DNA of 64,000 nt, taken from the NCBI GenBank assembly GCA_014871385.1, contig CM026426.1:25633437-25697436 (forward strand), written 5' to 3'. The translations under genes and the position numbers were made by a program. Source of the DNA: Ceratodon purpureus (taxonomy: Eukaryota; Streptophyta; Bryopsida; Pseudoditrichales; Ditrichaceae). Shown here in pieces: positions 33,838 to 45,500 of this stretch (its first letter is position 1; each line of letters starts with the position of its first letter). The notes beneath the pieces were generated by a model, which saw nothing but the letters and a program-made list of their open reading frames with translations, was not told the DNA's origin and ran no database searches.

Positions 33838-33916
33838 CGGGAAGTGCGATAACACAGGTCCCTTTTGATGCAGTTAGCCCGCAAGTTATTGTGGACGAGT
33901 CCTCTCCAGTTACAAG

Positions 33917-34375
33917 ATGGATCCTTGTGACATAACTTGTCTAGAGGATGAGGTATTAGAGTTCTTGCTCTCTTGGAATCTCGAGAGGAACGAAGTCGTT
34001 GGGGACAGTGATAAGGAAACTGCTCCAGGAGCGGGCAGTGGAGACAAGGACATCGGCGTAGACAAGGTACAAGTATTGGGGGGAGGTCTATGCATTCCAA
34101 CTAACGAGGGATGCAAGTGGAAGGACAACAACGAGTACGGGAAGCCCGGAGGAAGTAGTAATGGGAGGTCATCCCCAGCACTGGGAAGGAAGCATTCCAC
34201 CGCTGCTACGACCGCGATAGGTCCGATACGAAGAAACTCGCGGGGGAGACCAGTCGCATCCGTAGAGACCGAAACTTCAAAGCCTAAGACTTACGTCGAG
34301 GAACTGGAGGCGATTTGGCCATCCAAGTACCTGAAACTTAAGAATGACATCGAACAAGCTAGGAAATCTAGGTAG
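33917..34375 (+). CDS. Unrecognised 152-residue protein, the only plus-strand cargo gene
   Basis: The ATG follows a TATATAAA box at 33830-33837. The N-terminus is acidic (MDPCDITCLEDEVLEFLLSW), the middle is Gly/Ser-rich with a basic patch (PIRRNSRGRP), and the C-terminus is helical (YVEELEAIWPSKYLKLKND). I see no known domain. It is transcribed away from the transposase across a 1-kb spacer and may be a small regulatory or accessory protein of the element, which is inference only. Confidence 0.5.
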   Translation: MDPCDITCLEDEVLEFLLSWNLERNEVVGDSDKETAPGAGSGDKDIGVDKVQVLGGGLCIPTNEGCKWKDNNEYGKPGGSSNGRSSPALGRKHSTAATTAIGPIRRNSRGRPVASVETETSKPKTYVEELEAIWPSKYLKLKNDIEQARKSR

Positions 34376-34751
34376 TTACGAAGTAAATAGTGTCCGGTTA
34401 AATACGGAGAATCTCCGTTATCGACGCAATGCATTAGCAATTAGATAAGAGGTTGGAAGATGCATGTCTGCTTAGAAACTGCACTGGATGGATATTTCCG
34501 AAACAGAAAGGAGATATCAAACTACGGGGGACGTTCGGAATAGCTCCATCATTATAAAACATAAATATACTCTGATCATCGGAAGATCAGCATAATAATA
34601 AACGGGGAATAAATATTATAGTAAGGCCGAAAATTTACGAAAATTCTCGTCCCATATACAAAATAGTCAGAGAAAGAGAAGGCCAGAGTTAAGCATTCCA
34701 AGATTGGTAGTGAGCAGAATCATTAACAGCTGCAACACTCGTCTATTAAAA
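34376..34751. other. Spacer, nothing recognised
   Basis: This AT-rich interval lies between convergent genes and would hold their 3' ends. Confidence 0.4.
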
Positions 34752-35591
34752 TCAAGCGTTTTCCCAAAAACTCTGCTGAAAACCCTCCTGTTTGTTCACA
34801 ATATCCGACATCTCACCGAGATAAGGCATCGTTCTCCAGCAATACCGTTGGAACTCGTAGTCCGTCATTTCGCGAGTCTCGTCACTTTCATGCTCCGAGT
34901 GGTCTTCCTCCTCGTCCACCTTACGCTTCTTAGCATCACCGTAGGATCCGCGTGTCGCATTAGGGGATTCTGCATTCGCCCTTATGGATCTACGAGATCC
35001 CAGCGCAGCGTCTTCAGCTTCCATCTCCAATGAAACCTGGCCAAGTCCCCTGATTCTATCCCGGCGGAGTGGCGTCGTCCTCGTCTGACTTCCAGCCCTC
35101 CACCATCGGGCATGCGCGCATGCACACCCCTCACGCACTCGATCGCTCGATGGACCCCCAGTCCGTGTCCGCACGATCTTCCGACCCTCCTCGTCCCTCC
35201 GGACCCCACTTTGCACCACCCGTTCCGCTGGAATGCGCACGCGCATCGGATGCATGATGCCTGTGCAATTCGCCACGGATTGGAACTGCAACACTGCGAC
35301 TGGGTCCGAGTTGGACGCCCACAGACGGTTCTCCATAAGGGGCACGGCGGAGAAGTCGGGACACAAGAGGCCATACTCTTCCTGAAACGCGTCGACGGAT
35401 TCGAGCCAAGTCCGTAGACATTCCTTGGATCTCGGCACATCTTTCGCAAGTTGAAACTCCCCTCCCCTTCTCCTCGCTGCATCAACCCACACTGGCAAAT
35501 CCGCGGATTCGTAGTCCGATCGGAGAAACTCGCTTAGGCACCGGCTACTCCCTTCCATACAAGATGGAGGGCACTCGCGCGAGCAAGCCAT
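34752..35591 (-). CDS. Unrecognised 279-residue protein with a nuclear-localisation-like motif
   Basis: The ATG at 35589-35591 gives MACSRECPPSC. The first half contains Cys and Trp residues (LPVWVDAARRR, CLRTWLESVDAF) and may be globular. The middle is Arg-rich. The C-terminal third carries KKRKVDEEED, a classic monopartite nuclear signal followed by an acidic run, and then YEFQRYCWRTMPYLGEM. A nuclear role is inferred from the signal only. Strand and composition match the other cargo genes. Confidence 0.5.
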   Translation of the reverse strand: MACSRECPPSCMEGSSRCLSEFLRSDYESADLPVWVDAARRRGGEFQLAKDVPRSKECLRTWLESVDAFQEEYGLLCPDFSAVPLMENRLWASNSDPVAVLQFQSVANCTGIMHPMRVRIPAERVVQSGVRRDEEGRKIVRTRTGGPSSDRVREGCACAHARWWRAGSQTRTTPLRRDRIRGLGQVSLEMEAEDAALGSRRSIRANAESPNATRGSYGDAKKRKVDEEEDHSEHESDETREMTDYEFQRYCWRTMPYLGEMSDIVNKQEGFQQSFWENA

Positions 35592-36282
35592 CGGGCACGG
35601 CTCGAAATGAGTTGAGGTTGGTGCAGGTCAGCGTGCGGAGAATAGACAATGCTACACCACGGAGGAAGAACGTTTTCCGCAATGGTGCTGCATTACCAAC
35701 GGCGCTCAACACATAGAAGAAGGGAGGCGATGATCATCATAGTTCCAAATGGGCATTTAATTTTCCCTCTCAGTTGCAATAAAACTAGTAATCCACCTAG
35801 ATTTTGGATTATGAAATCAATCCCAAGTTGCGAACAGACGTACACACAGTTATAACAGGGCCGACGGTATAATCATAAAACGTAACACGCTCGATACGTC
35901 TAGGGATTATGATATCATTCATAATACACCCTATCACACGAGTATCACTTGAGAACAGAATTGATAGTCGCCCCCGGACATGTATTGGCATCATGAACTT
36001 ATTAGTGACCACGCATGTACAAGTATGATTACAGTATCATCAATGATTTAACAATTAAAGTTTCATGATTCCAATACTTACGGATTCAATATCATGATAA
36101 ACTAGCCTTATTCGGCTGCGATGCAGTGTCCGACCCGTTGTCCGATAGGCGCCGGAGAATGGTCGACACCAATCCGACCATCGCAGACCTGCAACTACGC
36201 TAAACCCTAAGCATTGCAGGTCTTGATGTACTAAACTGCGATGTTCGGTACCCTACACCTTAGTGTTTCAACGAACAATATC
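35592..36282. other. Spacer, nothing recognised
   Basis: This is mostly AT-rich DNA, with a small TCCG-rich patch near 36,120-36,180. Confidence 0.4.
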
Positions 36283-36630
36283 CTAGGATTCGTCTTCAGA
36301 ATCCATAAAAGGCCGCAGGTTGAATGCAAATCGGCTCTGGTACCAACGTGGCTGAATATCCACAAAGTTCCTCCACCCCCTGCAAACACAACGGAGGAGT
36401 GTGCATGTTCTGTAGTTCTCGATGTCGTCGTCCTCGACCATCAACATCTTCCAGATGATGCCCTCCGAGACGTCTCCCGGGATGGCAGGTAAGAAACTCG
36501 GCCTGACTCTCGTCCCCATCTCCACGATCGCCAAATACTCTTCATCGTCGCTAAAGTCAGAGTCGTTCCTAAACTGGGCTGGCCCGAACAAGGCGATAGG
36601 ACTCCCTAGAATCCCAGCACTGTGAGCCAT
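36283..36630 (-). CDS. Small F-box-like protein (115 residues)
   Basis: The ATG is at 36628-36630. After an acidic N-terminus (DFSDDEEYLAIVE), residues about 50-90 follow the F-box pattern: Pro, an amphipathic helix (EGIIWKMLMVE), then LLRCVCRGWRNFVD, the classic Cys-Arg-x-Trp segment. An F-box would link the protein to an SCF ubiquitin ligase, which is notable beside two RING proteins. No substrate-binding repeats follow, and the protein ends soon after. It may be truncated or one exon. Recognition is by pattern only. Confidence 0.45.
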   Translation of the reverse strand: MAHSAGILGSPIALFGPAQFRNDSDFSDDEEYLAIVEMGTRVRPSFLPAIPGDVSEGIIWKMLMVEDDDIENYRTCTLLRCVCRGWRNFVDIQPRWYQSRFAFNLRPFMDSEDES

Positions 36631-36658
36631 CGCTGAAATGCAGTCAAAGTGTCACGTT

Positions 36659-36877
36659 TCAACGAGCCGTTACCGAAGTGGAAAATAATGCACCGATTCC
36701 TAGAACGACCATGAAGATAAAGCAGGCGTAGCATAGAACGCCAGTCCATTTGATGGGAGTCCACCGGGATATGTTGCCGGACATCCGAATTCGATATGCG
36801 TCGGACCCGAACTCAGGTCGGAACATGGCCGTCGAAGGTACAATGTCGAAATAGTGGCCGAACCAGGGTCCGACCAC
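36659..36877 (-). CDS. Small open frame with one hydrophobic helix
   Basis: The last 30 residues hold a plausible membrane helix (VLCYACFIFMVVLGIGALF). It sits just upstream of the F-box-like frame on the same strand and could be an upstream exon or a chance frame. No homology is recognised. Confidence 0.2.
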   Translation of the reverse strand: MVGPWFGHYFDIVPSTAMFRPEFGSDAYRIRMSGNISRWTPIKWTGVLCYACFIFMVVLGIGALFSTSVTAR

Positions 36878-36879
36878 GA

Positions 36880-37281
36880 GGAGTGCAGTAGAATGTGGCG
36901 GACTTCGTCGGAGCCGACAGCAATCGGATGGCGGATAAGCGCCTTGAGGGATGCCGGAATGCGGACGAGATCACGAAGACCCGTCGGACGACGGGGCATC
37001 GATCCGGCGGAAAGCGGATGTCGGATCGGACATCGGACTGGGTATCGGATCGTACAGGGTGGCGCGGACGAAGCGGACTGGTACTGGGGCCCACCAGTAT
37101 CAGACCACCTTTATCGCAGACGTGGACATCGGCTGTCCGAGGTGTCGCCGGGGCGGAAATGTAAAAGTGAAAATGTTGCCGTAAATATTTGGGCCGTCGC
37201 GATAAAGACCGAATGGGACGTCCGGTCGTGACTGTACACCGTCGTGACGTCCCGACATTATAACCCGAGAGGGGCACGTCG
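36880..37281. other. Right subterminal CGGA-rich region of the giant element
   Basis: Dense CGGA words (for example GTCGGATCGGACATCGGACTGG) and GTCGTGAC words lie just inside the right terminus. They probably include transposase-binding sites. No gene is supported. Confidence 0.5.
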
Positions 37282-37301
37282 CGACGGAATAGAAAACCCT
37301 G
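37282..37301. repeat. Right terminal inverted repeat
   Basis: It reads CGACGGAATAGAAAACCCTG, the inverted counterpart of 13208-13227 with one mismatch. Confidence 0.9.
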
Positions 37302-37309
37302 AGTACAGT
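37302..37309. repeat. Right target-site duplication AGTACAGT
   Basis: This is identical to 13200-13207 and directly follows CCCTG. Confidence 0.92.
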
Positions 37310-39200
37310 GAAGCGAACAGTTTCATAGACGCTGAAACTGTCTTGAAATGTACATTTAAAAAATATATATATTCTTCAATACTACCTTATAATAACAATA
37401 CTACTAAGCTACTTCAACCATCATAGCATCCTATTGTAAGTAGTGTGACGCTCTTGGTGTAACATTGTCATTGTATCGAGAAAATAGAAAGTAGTATAAG
37501 AAATAGATGAAACAATTAAAAAATAATAATAAAAATAAAAATAATAACATTTAGGCAATTCACTTTCAAAATTTAAGAGAGGTGCGAATACATAGTTAAG
37601 AAAAGATGATCCATATAAGACTGGAATTCTTTTCTGTAAGAACTAACATTTGGAATATCATATTTAATTAAAAAAATATGAATGTTCTTTATAGAAATAG
37701 TTATTACAGAAAGCCAAATTCTAAACTTAATCATGTTCTCTTAAAAAGTAATCTTGCTTTGAGATCAACTTATCTTAATTTTGGATCATATATCATTTTT
37801 ATTAAGTTTTTTCTTTTAAAATTTCTCAATGTATTCTACGAGATCTTAGGGGCAAGTTTCATCATTTCATAATTGAATTTTCTTATTTTTTATTTTCATA
37901 TTCATTTTTAAATTTTTGAATTTTATGTTTCATAATTTATTCTATAAGAAAATTTATAGGAAAATAGAATAGATGAATTTTTTCTAATTTATTTTTGTTT
38001 TTTCAATTTATATTAATGAATATAGTCTACGAGACCAGGACGAGGAGACAAGCTCATTAGTTATTATTTCTTTTTTAATTTATTTTAGAGGTCTTTAATG
38101 GTTTCTATTTTTTAATTTTATTTCAATCTCCTTCATCTAATATAAAAATCTGAAGATCATTTATTTTTATTTCATAGTCGCACCGTACATCAATGAGAAA
38201 GTGTTGTTTTTTCCAGTTCTTTATAATTATTACAAATAAGGTTTTCTAAGTTCCTTTGTGATTTTCGATTATAGATATTGTAGAATAAGTTGTACTTGTG
38301 AAGCTACATAATTAATGATTTATAATTAAGGGCTTTGTTAAGATAATCAATAGTTAATAATTTCTACAATTTTGAATTATGTTTTCTTCCTAAAAAATAT
38401 CTTCTTAATTTTAATTTCCCAATTTCAAATGCTTTTTCCTTCAAAGATCTTTTGGTAAAATGTTAATCTAGCATACTTGGTGGGAAAAGTAAAATACAAA
38501 GAAAATGTTAAAAATCTAAGAACCAAAATAAAATACACTTTTCCGTTAAGATATTTTAGAATAAGTTATAAGAGTTTTATAAACTTATGCTATTCATTTT
38601 CCTCAATTTATCAAATATGAATACTAATTTGTACAATTTCTTTTTTTTCAAATTTCCTTCCATTTCTCATTTCTTTAAGGTGCTGTTTTTTAAGTTCCTT
38701 TGTAATCTTCATAAATAGATAGTGTTGAATGGATTGTACTTGTTTAGATAATTGAAAATTTCTAATTATTGGTTTTTGAAGATAATCATCAATTAAGAAT
38801 TTTTAAGATTAAATTATCTCCCTTATCCCAGTTTTAGTTACTTCTCCTAGCAATCGTTATTTTAGATTTTTGCTATTTTTGGGTTTACATCTTGTTTTAG
38901 ATTTATATTTTATCTTCTTTGTTTCTTTCCCCCCATTTCTGTTATTTTTTATTTTTTTTTCAGTTCCTATTTTTATTTAATTTTTCTACCAATCATTATT
39001 TTAGTTTTTTTTTTTTTTTTTTTTTTTTTTTGGTTCTGGTTTTTATCTTTGTTTTATTTTATTTTTTCCCTTTTTTTTCCCTTTTTTTCCCATATTTTTT
39101 CCCCTTAATTTTTGGTATTTTTTTTCTCAGTTTCTAATTTTCTTTTAAGTCTTGATAATGTGTTGCGACATTGTTGGAGGGGCTCTATTATGATGGGCGC
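37310..39200. other. AT-rich intergenic DNA
   Basis: This is strongly AT-rich with long T and pyrimidine tracts (for example T runs at 39,006-39,030). No gene is seen. Confidence 0.6.
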
Positions 39201-39339
39201 AAGTCATTCCTCTATCACCGCTGCGTCCAGTCGCGCGCGGTTTAGAGATGAGGAGGAGTGCTCCCCTCCCCCCCTCTTAGCGTTGTTACTACCAGCAAAC
39301 TTCTCCGCAACGCCATTGAAGGCATCGACCTTCGAGGGG

Positions 39340-39510
39340 AGCTGCTGCAGCGAAGGGTGCTGCGGAGGTGCTGCGGGGTGCAGGAGTGAGGACGGACGGG
39401 GTGCTGGAGGGAAGAGGGACGGGGTGCTGGAGGGGGAGGTGACGGAGGTGCTGCAAGGAATTGGAAGGAAGAGGGACGGGGTGCTGCAAGGTGCAGGAGG
39501 GAGGCCATTG
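39340..39510. repeat. Degenerate tandem repeat GAGGGACGGGGTGCTG
   Basis: Three close copies of an approximately 20-bp GAAGAGGGACGGGGTGCTG unit occur, with flanking GGTGCTGCGG words. Frames through it are repetitive and not convincing. Confidence 0.6.
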
Positions 39511-40237
39511 ACAGCGCGAGGGAGGAATGAGGGGAGCTGAAGGAGGAGGAAGGTGAAGGAGGGGGAAGCTGAAGGAGAAAGGAAAGAGCTAAAGGCAACA
39601 TCCTCTCAAAGGCTTCTCGACCACCACAAGCCTCCATGAGGCTCCATCCACATCCGACATGCAATTGAGGCGGCGTGCTGCTGCATTGGAGATCACCATT
39701 GCAACAGCGCACCGTCCTCTACACCAACGTAGAAGCTTGTCGACTGCACACTCCGCCAATCAGCACTCTTGAGCGCTGCCAATAGCAAAGCTCCGTGCCA
39801 CCACCTCTCCGCAATGTTGTCTTCCTTGTCTATCGTCAAGTTCCACCTCCTTTGTCCTCTTCCTTTGTTAGTTTGTCAATTCCGCCATAGTCTCCACTGC
39901 TAATCCTCGCTTGTCCAACTTCTTCTCTCAATCTTTCCCGAGCGTCTATTTCTGCACTGGAAGTTGAGTCCGCCCCGCCCTTCGTTCCTTTATTTTTAGC
40001 ACCCAACTCTTCAATCAGTCTTGTCAAGGTTGGGTCGTTGTCTTTATCACCGCAGCCGACACCCCAACCTTTCCATCCCTCTTTGTCACCTGCCGCTCAG
40101 GTGTTAGGTCTACAATCAGTCTTGAGGAGGGCAAAAATTTCAAGAGACGTGTCGTCTTTGACCCCCATTTTTTGGCGTCAGTAGATTGATCGTGGTCCCC
40201 AACGAGCGACAATACATCCAGTAGATTTGATTTTTCC

Positions 40238-41900
40238 TTGTTTTGCCCCCACAACCTCTTGTCATCTCCAGGTTACGCGACGGCGCTAGTGGCAACTGCC
40301 GACTGGCTACGGTCAGTACCTCAACTCGACCTGACAATGCAAAGCCGGTTCCATGGTCTCATAAAGGTTCCTCAAACGTTGGCTGACCCCGCCGTCGACT
40401 TCTACACCATAATCGCACAGTTCGACAACCTACATTTGAGACCGCCAAATCTACCACCCAGTCACACAGGAGGGACTATCCACAGCTTCCTTCAAAAGAG
40501 TCACTGGGCTGCACGTACCCTCTTTGATCTCGCCCATGCCTTACCACCTACGGCACCATCTCCTTTAACTCTAAGCAACCTCTGGTCAACAAACCCATCC
40601 TAGGCGTCGTTGACTATCCGTTGCAGGTTGGCTCTTCTTTGAGTACTGACGCCTCCCGACTTGCACCATCAGCCTACCCTATTGTTGCGACCGATACACA
40701 CGTTCCTGTCGAAACCAGTCCAGGTGATCCTTCCAAACCTCTACTTGTGATTGCAACTGACGGTGCACCTCGCCCACAGCTGGACATCTTCCCTGAAATT
40801 GACTATGATTTGGTCATAGCATACATCATTGTTCATGACCTCCTGCAACTGGGTGATGTCGATCAATTTGATGATGCGCTAGTTCTGTCTGACGTTAACT
40901 GACCTACACCACCAACCAATTTGCGATCTTCATTGCCATCTGCTGTGCAGCTCCGCCAACAACTATGCCGACAACGGTGATCCCGACCTTAGATCCTCAT
41001 CCGAACCGCGCTCACAGCAACCGAGAGACTACACCAACTCAGTCTTGTCAACATACCCCTCCATGTGCTCCGCCTTCAAAAGGACTGCCAACTCGTCCTC
41101 CCCGTGGCTCAGCGGTTGGCTCATATCCGGCTACGACCGACTTCAGCTTCCTACTAACGGACTTGGAGGTTATTGCCATTGTTTTTCTCAGAACACGCCA
41201 AGCCGTTACAACCATTGAGTCACGTTACCACCAGGCCACCACATCTAGGGCAGCCCTCTTTGATTGCGTCTCAAATCTCACTACTAAGCTGGCAACCATG
41301 GCAGACGTGCTGCAGGCTGCCAACCAAGCCAAGGAGCAACTGCTCAGTGACAACGTCACTCTTAGGTCCACTGTGAGCGAGATATAGTCGACCTTAGCCG
41401 CACGGCTAGTGACATCACCTCCACTACCGTCATCCATTAGCCAGGTAGAGTTGGAGTAGCGCCTCAGCCATCGTCTTCGGCAAGATGATGACCTTGTCAT
41501 AGAGAACTAGTGTCTCTCCTTGGGATTAACCTCCCGCACATTGCCAACACGCGACATTAGTTGTGCTATTTGGAATTATGCATCCCTCAAGCAACAGGAT
41601 CTCAATCTTGCATTGCTGACATACCAAGCCGACTTTGCGCGCCAACCATGGTGGTTGACGTAGTTTGAGGAGCGCTATCCCGACTTCGCTTCATGGTTGG
41701 CCAACGACGAGCTGGACGCCCGATCACAAGCCACAATAGCTCTTTACCATCCACGCGATCAGTCGATCACGCCCGACCCAGGGAGCCATTCTAGACCAGG
41801 TCGCCTTGCATGTCCTCGCTGAGGTAGCTCAAACCCCTCCACCTATGTCATCATTTGCTAAGTCTCCAACATCTGCACAACTGACTCCGACAGAGCCAAC
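40238..41900 (+). pseudogene. Probable internal region of LTR element B (unrecognised, decayed)
   Basis: Three consecutive plus-strand pieces (40238-40603, 40621-40902, 40965-41387) and further broken frames to about 41,900 lie immediately upstream of the LTR at 42115. One piece ends in an Ala/Thr/Leu-rich coiled-coil segment (DVLQAANQAKEQLL). No protease, RT or integrase motif is recognisable. The assignment rests on position next to the LTR and on the degenerate, collinear frames. Confidence 0.35.
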
Positions 41901-42114
41901 TGGCTGACTTCACTGACTCCGAGTCCTTCTACATCGACCATCTTCATCGGCTTTGCAATAGTTTTCTTTCATTATCCCTTTAGCCATTTTCTAGTCTCTT
42001 CAGCTAAATCACTTTGAATTTTGACATTTCTCTCTTTCGGTTTCTATTCGGCCTTATCCTTATATTCCACTATCCCTTGCATTCTAAGGACAAAACCACC
42101 GAAATAGGTGATAA

Positions 42115-42515
42115 TGTTAACTAAAGATCTAGTTGGTCTCTCTACCCTATAATTTTCTCTCTCAGTTTCCATCCTGACCGTCTCCGACATTCATCCATGG
42201 CTGACTTGGATGAATGCAGTCATCCATCATTGTCTAAATGAACTCTGCCATAGTCGACTAGATGATTGGTGCCAGTTTTCAGGGAGTTTAAGAGGCAGGC
42301 TTAGGGTTTCCCATATTCATTTTACACTAGAGCAGGTAGAGTCATATTTTTGGGCTGCTTTATTCCATCCTATGCAATTTTGGCCTCTTTTTTACTTGTA
42401 TTTGTATTTTTCTAGCACTCTTTGAGGGTTTTGAGTGCCTAGTTTAGTTGGGTTTGTTGAATTTGATGGGGTTGTGAAGGGTTTAGTTGTTAAATCCTCC
42501 CTTACCATGGTCACG
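42115..42515 (+). repeat. LTR of the gag element family (copy B)
   Basis: It begins TGTTAAC after a purine-leaning GAAATAGGTGATAA stretch (possible polypurine tract). It aligns along its length with the reverse complement of 7441-7893, including degenerate GATGAACTCTG-type units and the TTAGGGTTT and AAATCCTCCC blocks. With its putative internal region upstream, it would be a 3' LTR. Confidence 0.6.
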
Positions 42516-45500
42516 TCTACTCTACATTGACTTTTGTTAAAGTATGCTCAGTTAAACTAGCCCTAAGAGTCCACTCTATCAACATAAATATCTTCAATTT
42601 AGTTTATGTCGTGGATTACACTGTAGTCCCTCCAGAAGCTAAAAAAATTTAAAATTTGTAATAGTAATTGAAAGCTAGAGCATGTTCATATGTTAACTTA
42701 GATTCTTATTTTAGAGCTGTAGAGTTACGAGTGATCTTATGTTTAAAGACAACTTCTTAGATTCGGCCATCAATGCGCATAGGTTGACTTGTCTACAAAA
42801 GATTACCTATTGTATTATAAATGTGCATATATATTATATAAAGTCTCCAAATAATTTGAAACACTACAACAAAGCCCGGCTGAGGGGCGCACGAATAGAG
42901 GCTGGACTGGAAGCTGCGACGCCAAATCCCAGGCCCCGCCCCTACCGTCACCACCTGTGGTCACGAATGTCCCAGGGGAGAAGTTTACCTCTTTCATGTT
43001 CAGGAATGGTTTGTACCCACTCAAGCCCAACTCATCCTAACTGCTTGCGGCATGGCTTTTGAAGGTTGCGAACCACAATTATTGGAATACTTTAGTGTGA
43101 ATGAAGTCAATCCATGTGGCCTTCATTTATATGTTTCTAAATGAACTCTATCCAAGGATTTGAGTCCATATTGTGCCACATGGGACCGCCGTAGGGCTCC
43201 CTACGTTTTAAAGAGAATTCTAGATTGTCTAGGGTAGTGACATGTGTTGTTGTCTTTGGTTTCTCAGCTCGTTATGTTTTTTAATTTTCTTAATTTTTTT
43301 ACATTTTCTGAATTTGTTCGCAAACAATTTTTTTTTAATTGGTTCATTTTGGGTTCTGTTGATCCATATAAAAATAAGATTGACTGGTATTTAAACTGGT
43401 CGAGGAGCATAGTATTACCATTTGCGACATTTGTTTGGAAGAAGCTGGTATTTATTTATAAATAGGAAGAGAGTACACAAGGAGCCATTCGGCCGTTGGA
43501 TCCTAGATCACTATATCACCTAGTAACGTCGGTATAATTCAAGATTATCTACTGTAAACTAAACTCGCATCTACTTCCAACATATTCACAATCATTCCCC
43601 TCAAGCACTAATAGAAATTGCGTCCCTAGAGGGCCGAGGCATACAGATTAATGACATTATGTCCATTTGATGTCCTTTGTGACATTTGAAATGGCAAAGG
43701 GAAATATCAGAATTTCTATGAGAGTATTCCAATGGCGTATTGAACTCACGTCAATCCAATGAGGACATTGGTAAAAACTTCATACTTAGAGTTGCCCCGT
43801 CAACTTTTACCCTAATTTCGAATGTACTTGATGGATATATCGCATAGGTATGTATGATTTTTTTAGGATCATGAGAGATCCGCGCATAGTAGATTTTTGG
43901 TGTCATCTTCGATTGAGAAACAAGGTTACAACATTCAAGGTGGCTTCCAAAAAAGGCATTTAAGATGTACTCATTGTGTAGTTTCAATTACTTTGAACCA
44001 TTATGTCCATATCGGGATGTTTCTCAGATCAGACTATCATTCACAAATTCCAGTGGATACCATCATCTAATCTACCATTTCTAAAACTCTTATTCTACAA
44101 ACCCCTTCTATTCTAATGAGGATTTTAGAACAACCACTTCACAGCATTCACAGTGAGGAAGTCATGTTGTTTGATGCCAGTGTTCACATTAATTAGAAGA
44201 TATACATTTCCATGTTTTTAGAAATAATGCAAAACTATCATTCAAAATTACTGGATTGGATTAGTAACGGTAAATGCATGTTACCACATAGTTAGTCTAA
44301 TTTCCACACACAATACTCTATTGAAACTCATGACTATGCAATAAATCATGTCAACACTCCATGTTTTTCCCATTTTCCTATCAAAGTCACTCCAATGTAA
44401 TCTATACTCAGATTCCACAAATAATCTTACTATACTGTGTTGTCACCTTTTTAAGATACTCATGATCATGTGGAGATCTTCACTGAAGGTCTGATCTGAT
44501 TCCCTTTGTATCTCCACTTCAACATTGACTCCCTCACTGCACACAAAAGATGTCGGTTTTTGTTTAGAGGTTAAGCTGACGAGAAGTTACTGCAAATTTG
44601 CCCAAAGAACCATTACTGCTGCTTCCGCATCTGAGCGTATTTGTTTCTCATTTTCTTATTCCACTCCACTTCATTCTGGTACTTGTATTTCCTTTAATGA
44701 TGGATAAAGGAGCCATTCTTGGTTGGCCAGCGGAGATTCACCGCCGCAAGGCTAATCTTCACCTCACTTAACCAGATGTTCTCAATTTTTACCAGAGTGA
44801 TGCTTGTTACCAGAAGACGGTCGCTCTTGGGAACTCGTTACTTATCAAGACTCCATTTTTCAGACTACTTCAATGGCTTGCACACTCCTTTATAGAGGCC
44901 TTAGTGTCGTGCCAAACATGCGGCAATGGTGAGGAGGGACATCACCAAACTCTGCGGCATCCAAGCCCGGGCCTCTATAGCGGAAACTCCAGTCCAAGAT
45001 TCTACTTGCAAAAAAAAGAGTAGTCAAGCCTCTTGACCTAGATATGATAGTTTTGCATATGCATAATCTTGAGCCGGCTTTGTTCACCCACAACGTCGTT
45101 TAAGAACGTGCCGCATCCAACACTGACAGTTGTAATTTAACTTGGCCACATTACGTTCGATACTGTACATTGTTATTTTCAAAAGTATGCTTTTATAACC
45201 GCTATGTTCTAAGATTTTTTTTTTGGAAAATCAAAGATACAATCAGAACTTCACATTGTAGTACTGTTTGATTACTCATAGTAATCATATACGTTTTTTG
45301 TATTATCTAGGAATAGTATTAAAAATAAATTACGAACGCGCCTGATGTCGGTAATTTGCCACTACTTTCTCTCCGTGATTTGGTGGTATTCAACATACAT
45401 TCGCAAATATTGCACTCGCATTAGAACATAATTTTTTCACCTCGCCTCATTTTCAGCGCCGGTTTGAAGTCTTCGTACCGCTCCGACTATTTTATTGTCT

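Larger units (their letters stand above)
13208..37301 (-). mobile_element. Giant cargo-carrying hAT-type DNA transposon, 24,094 bp
   Basis: The termini are inverted copies. The left 20 bases (CAGGGTTTTCTATGCCGTCG) and the reverse complement of the right 20 differ only at position 14. Both sides carry the perfect 8-bp duplication AGTACAGT. The interior encodes a BED/DUF659/hAT-dimerisation transposase plus at least eight other open coding regions, nearly all on the minus strand. CGGA/TCCG words are very dense inside and cease at the termini. Ordinary autonomous hAT elements are a few kilobases long, so about 24 kb with a gene cargo is exceptional. The AT-rich block at 26.7-29.0 kb has a different composition and may be a nested insertion. 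The intact duplication and near-perfect termini argue for one recent transposition unit rather than two unrelated ends. Confidence 0.88.
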
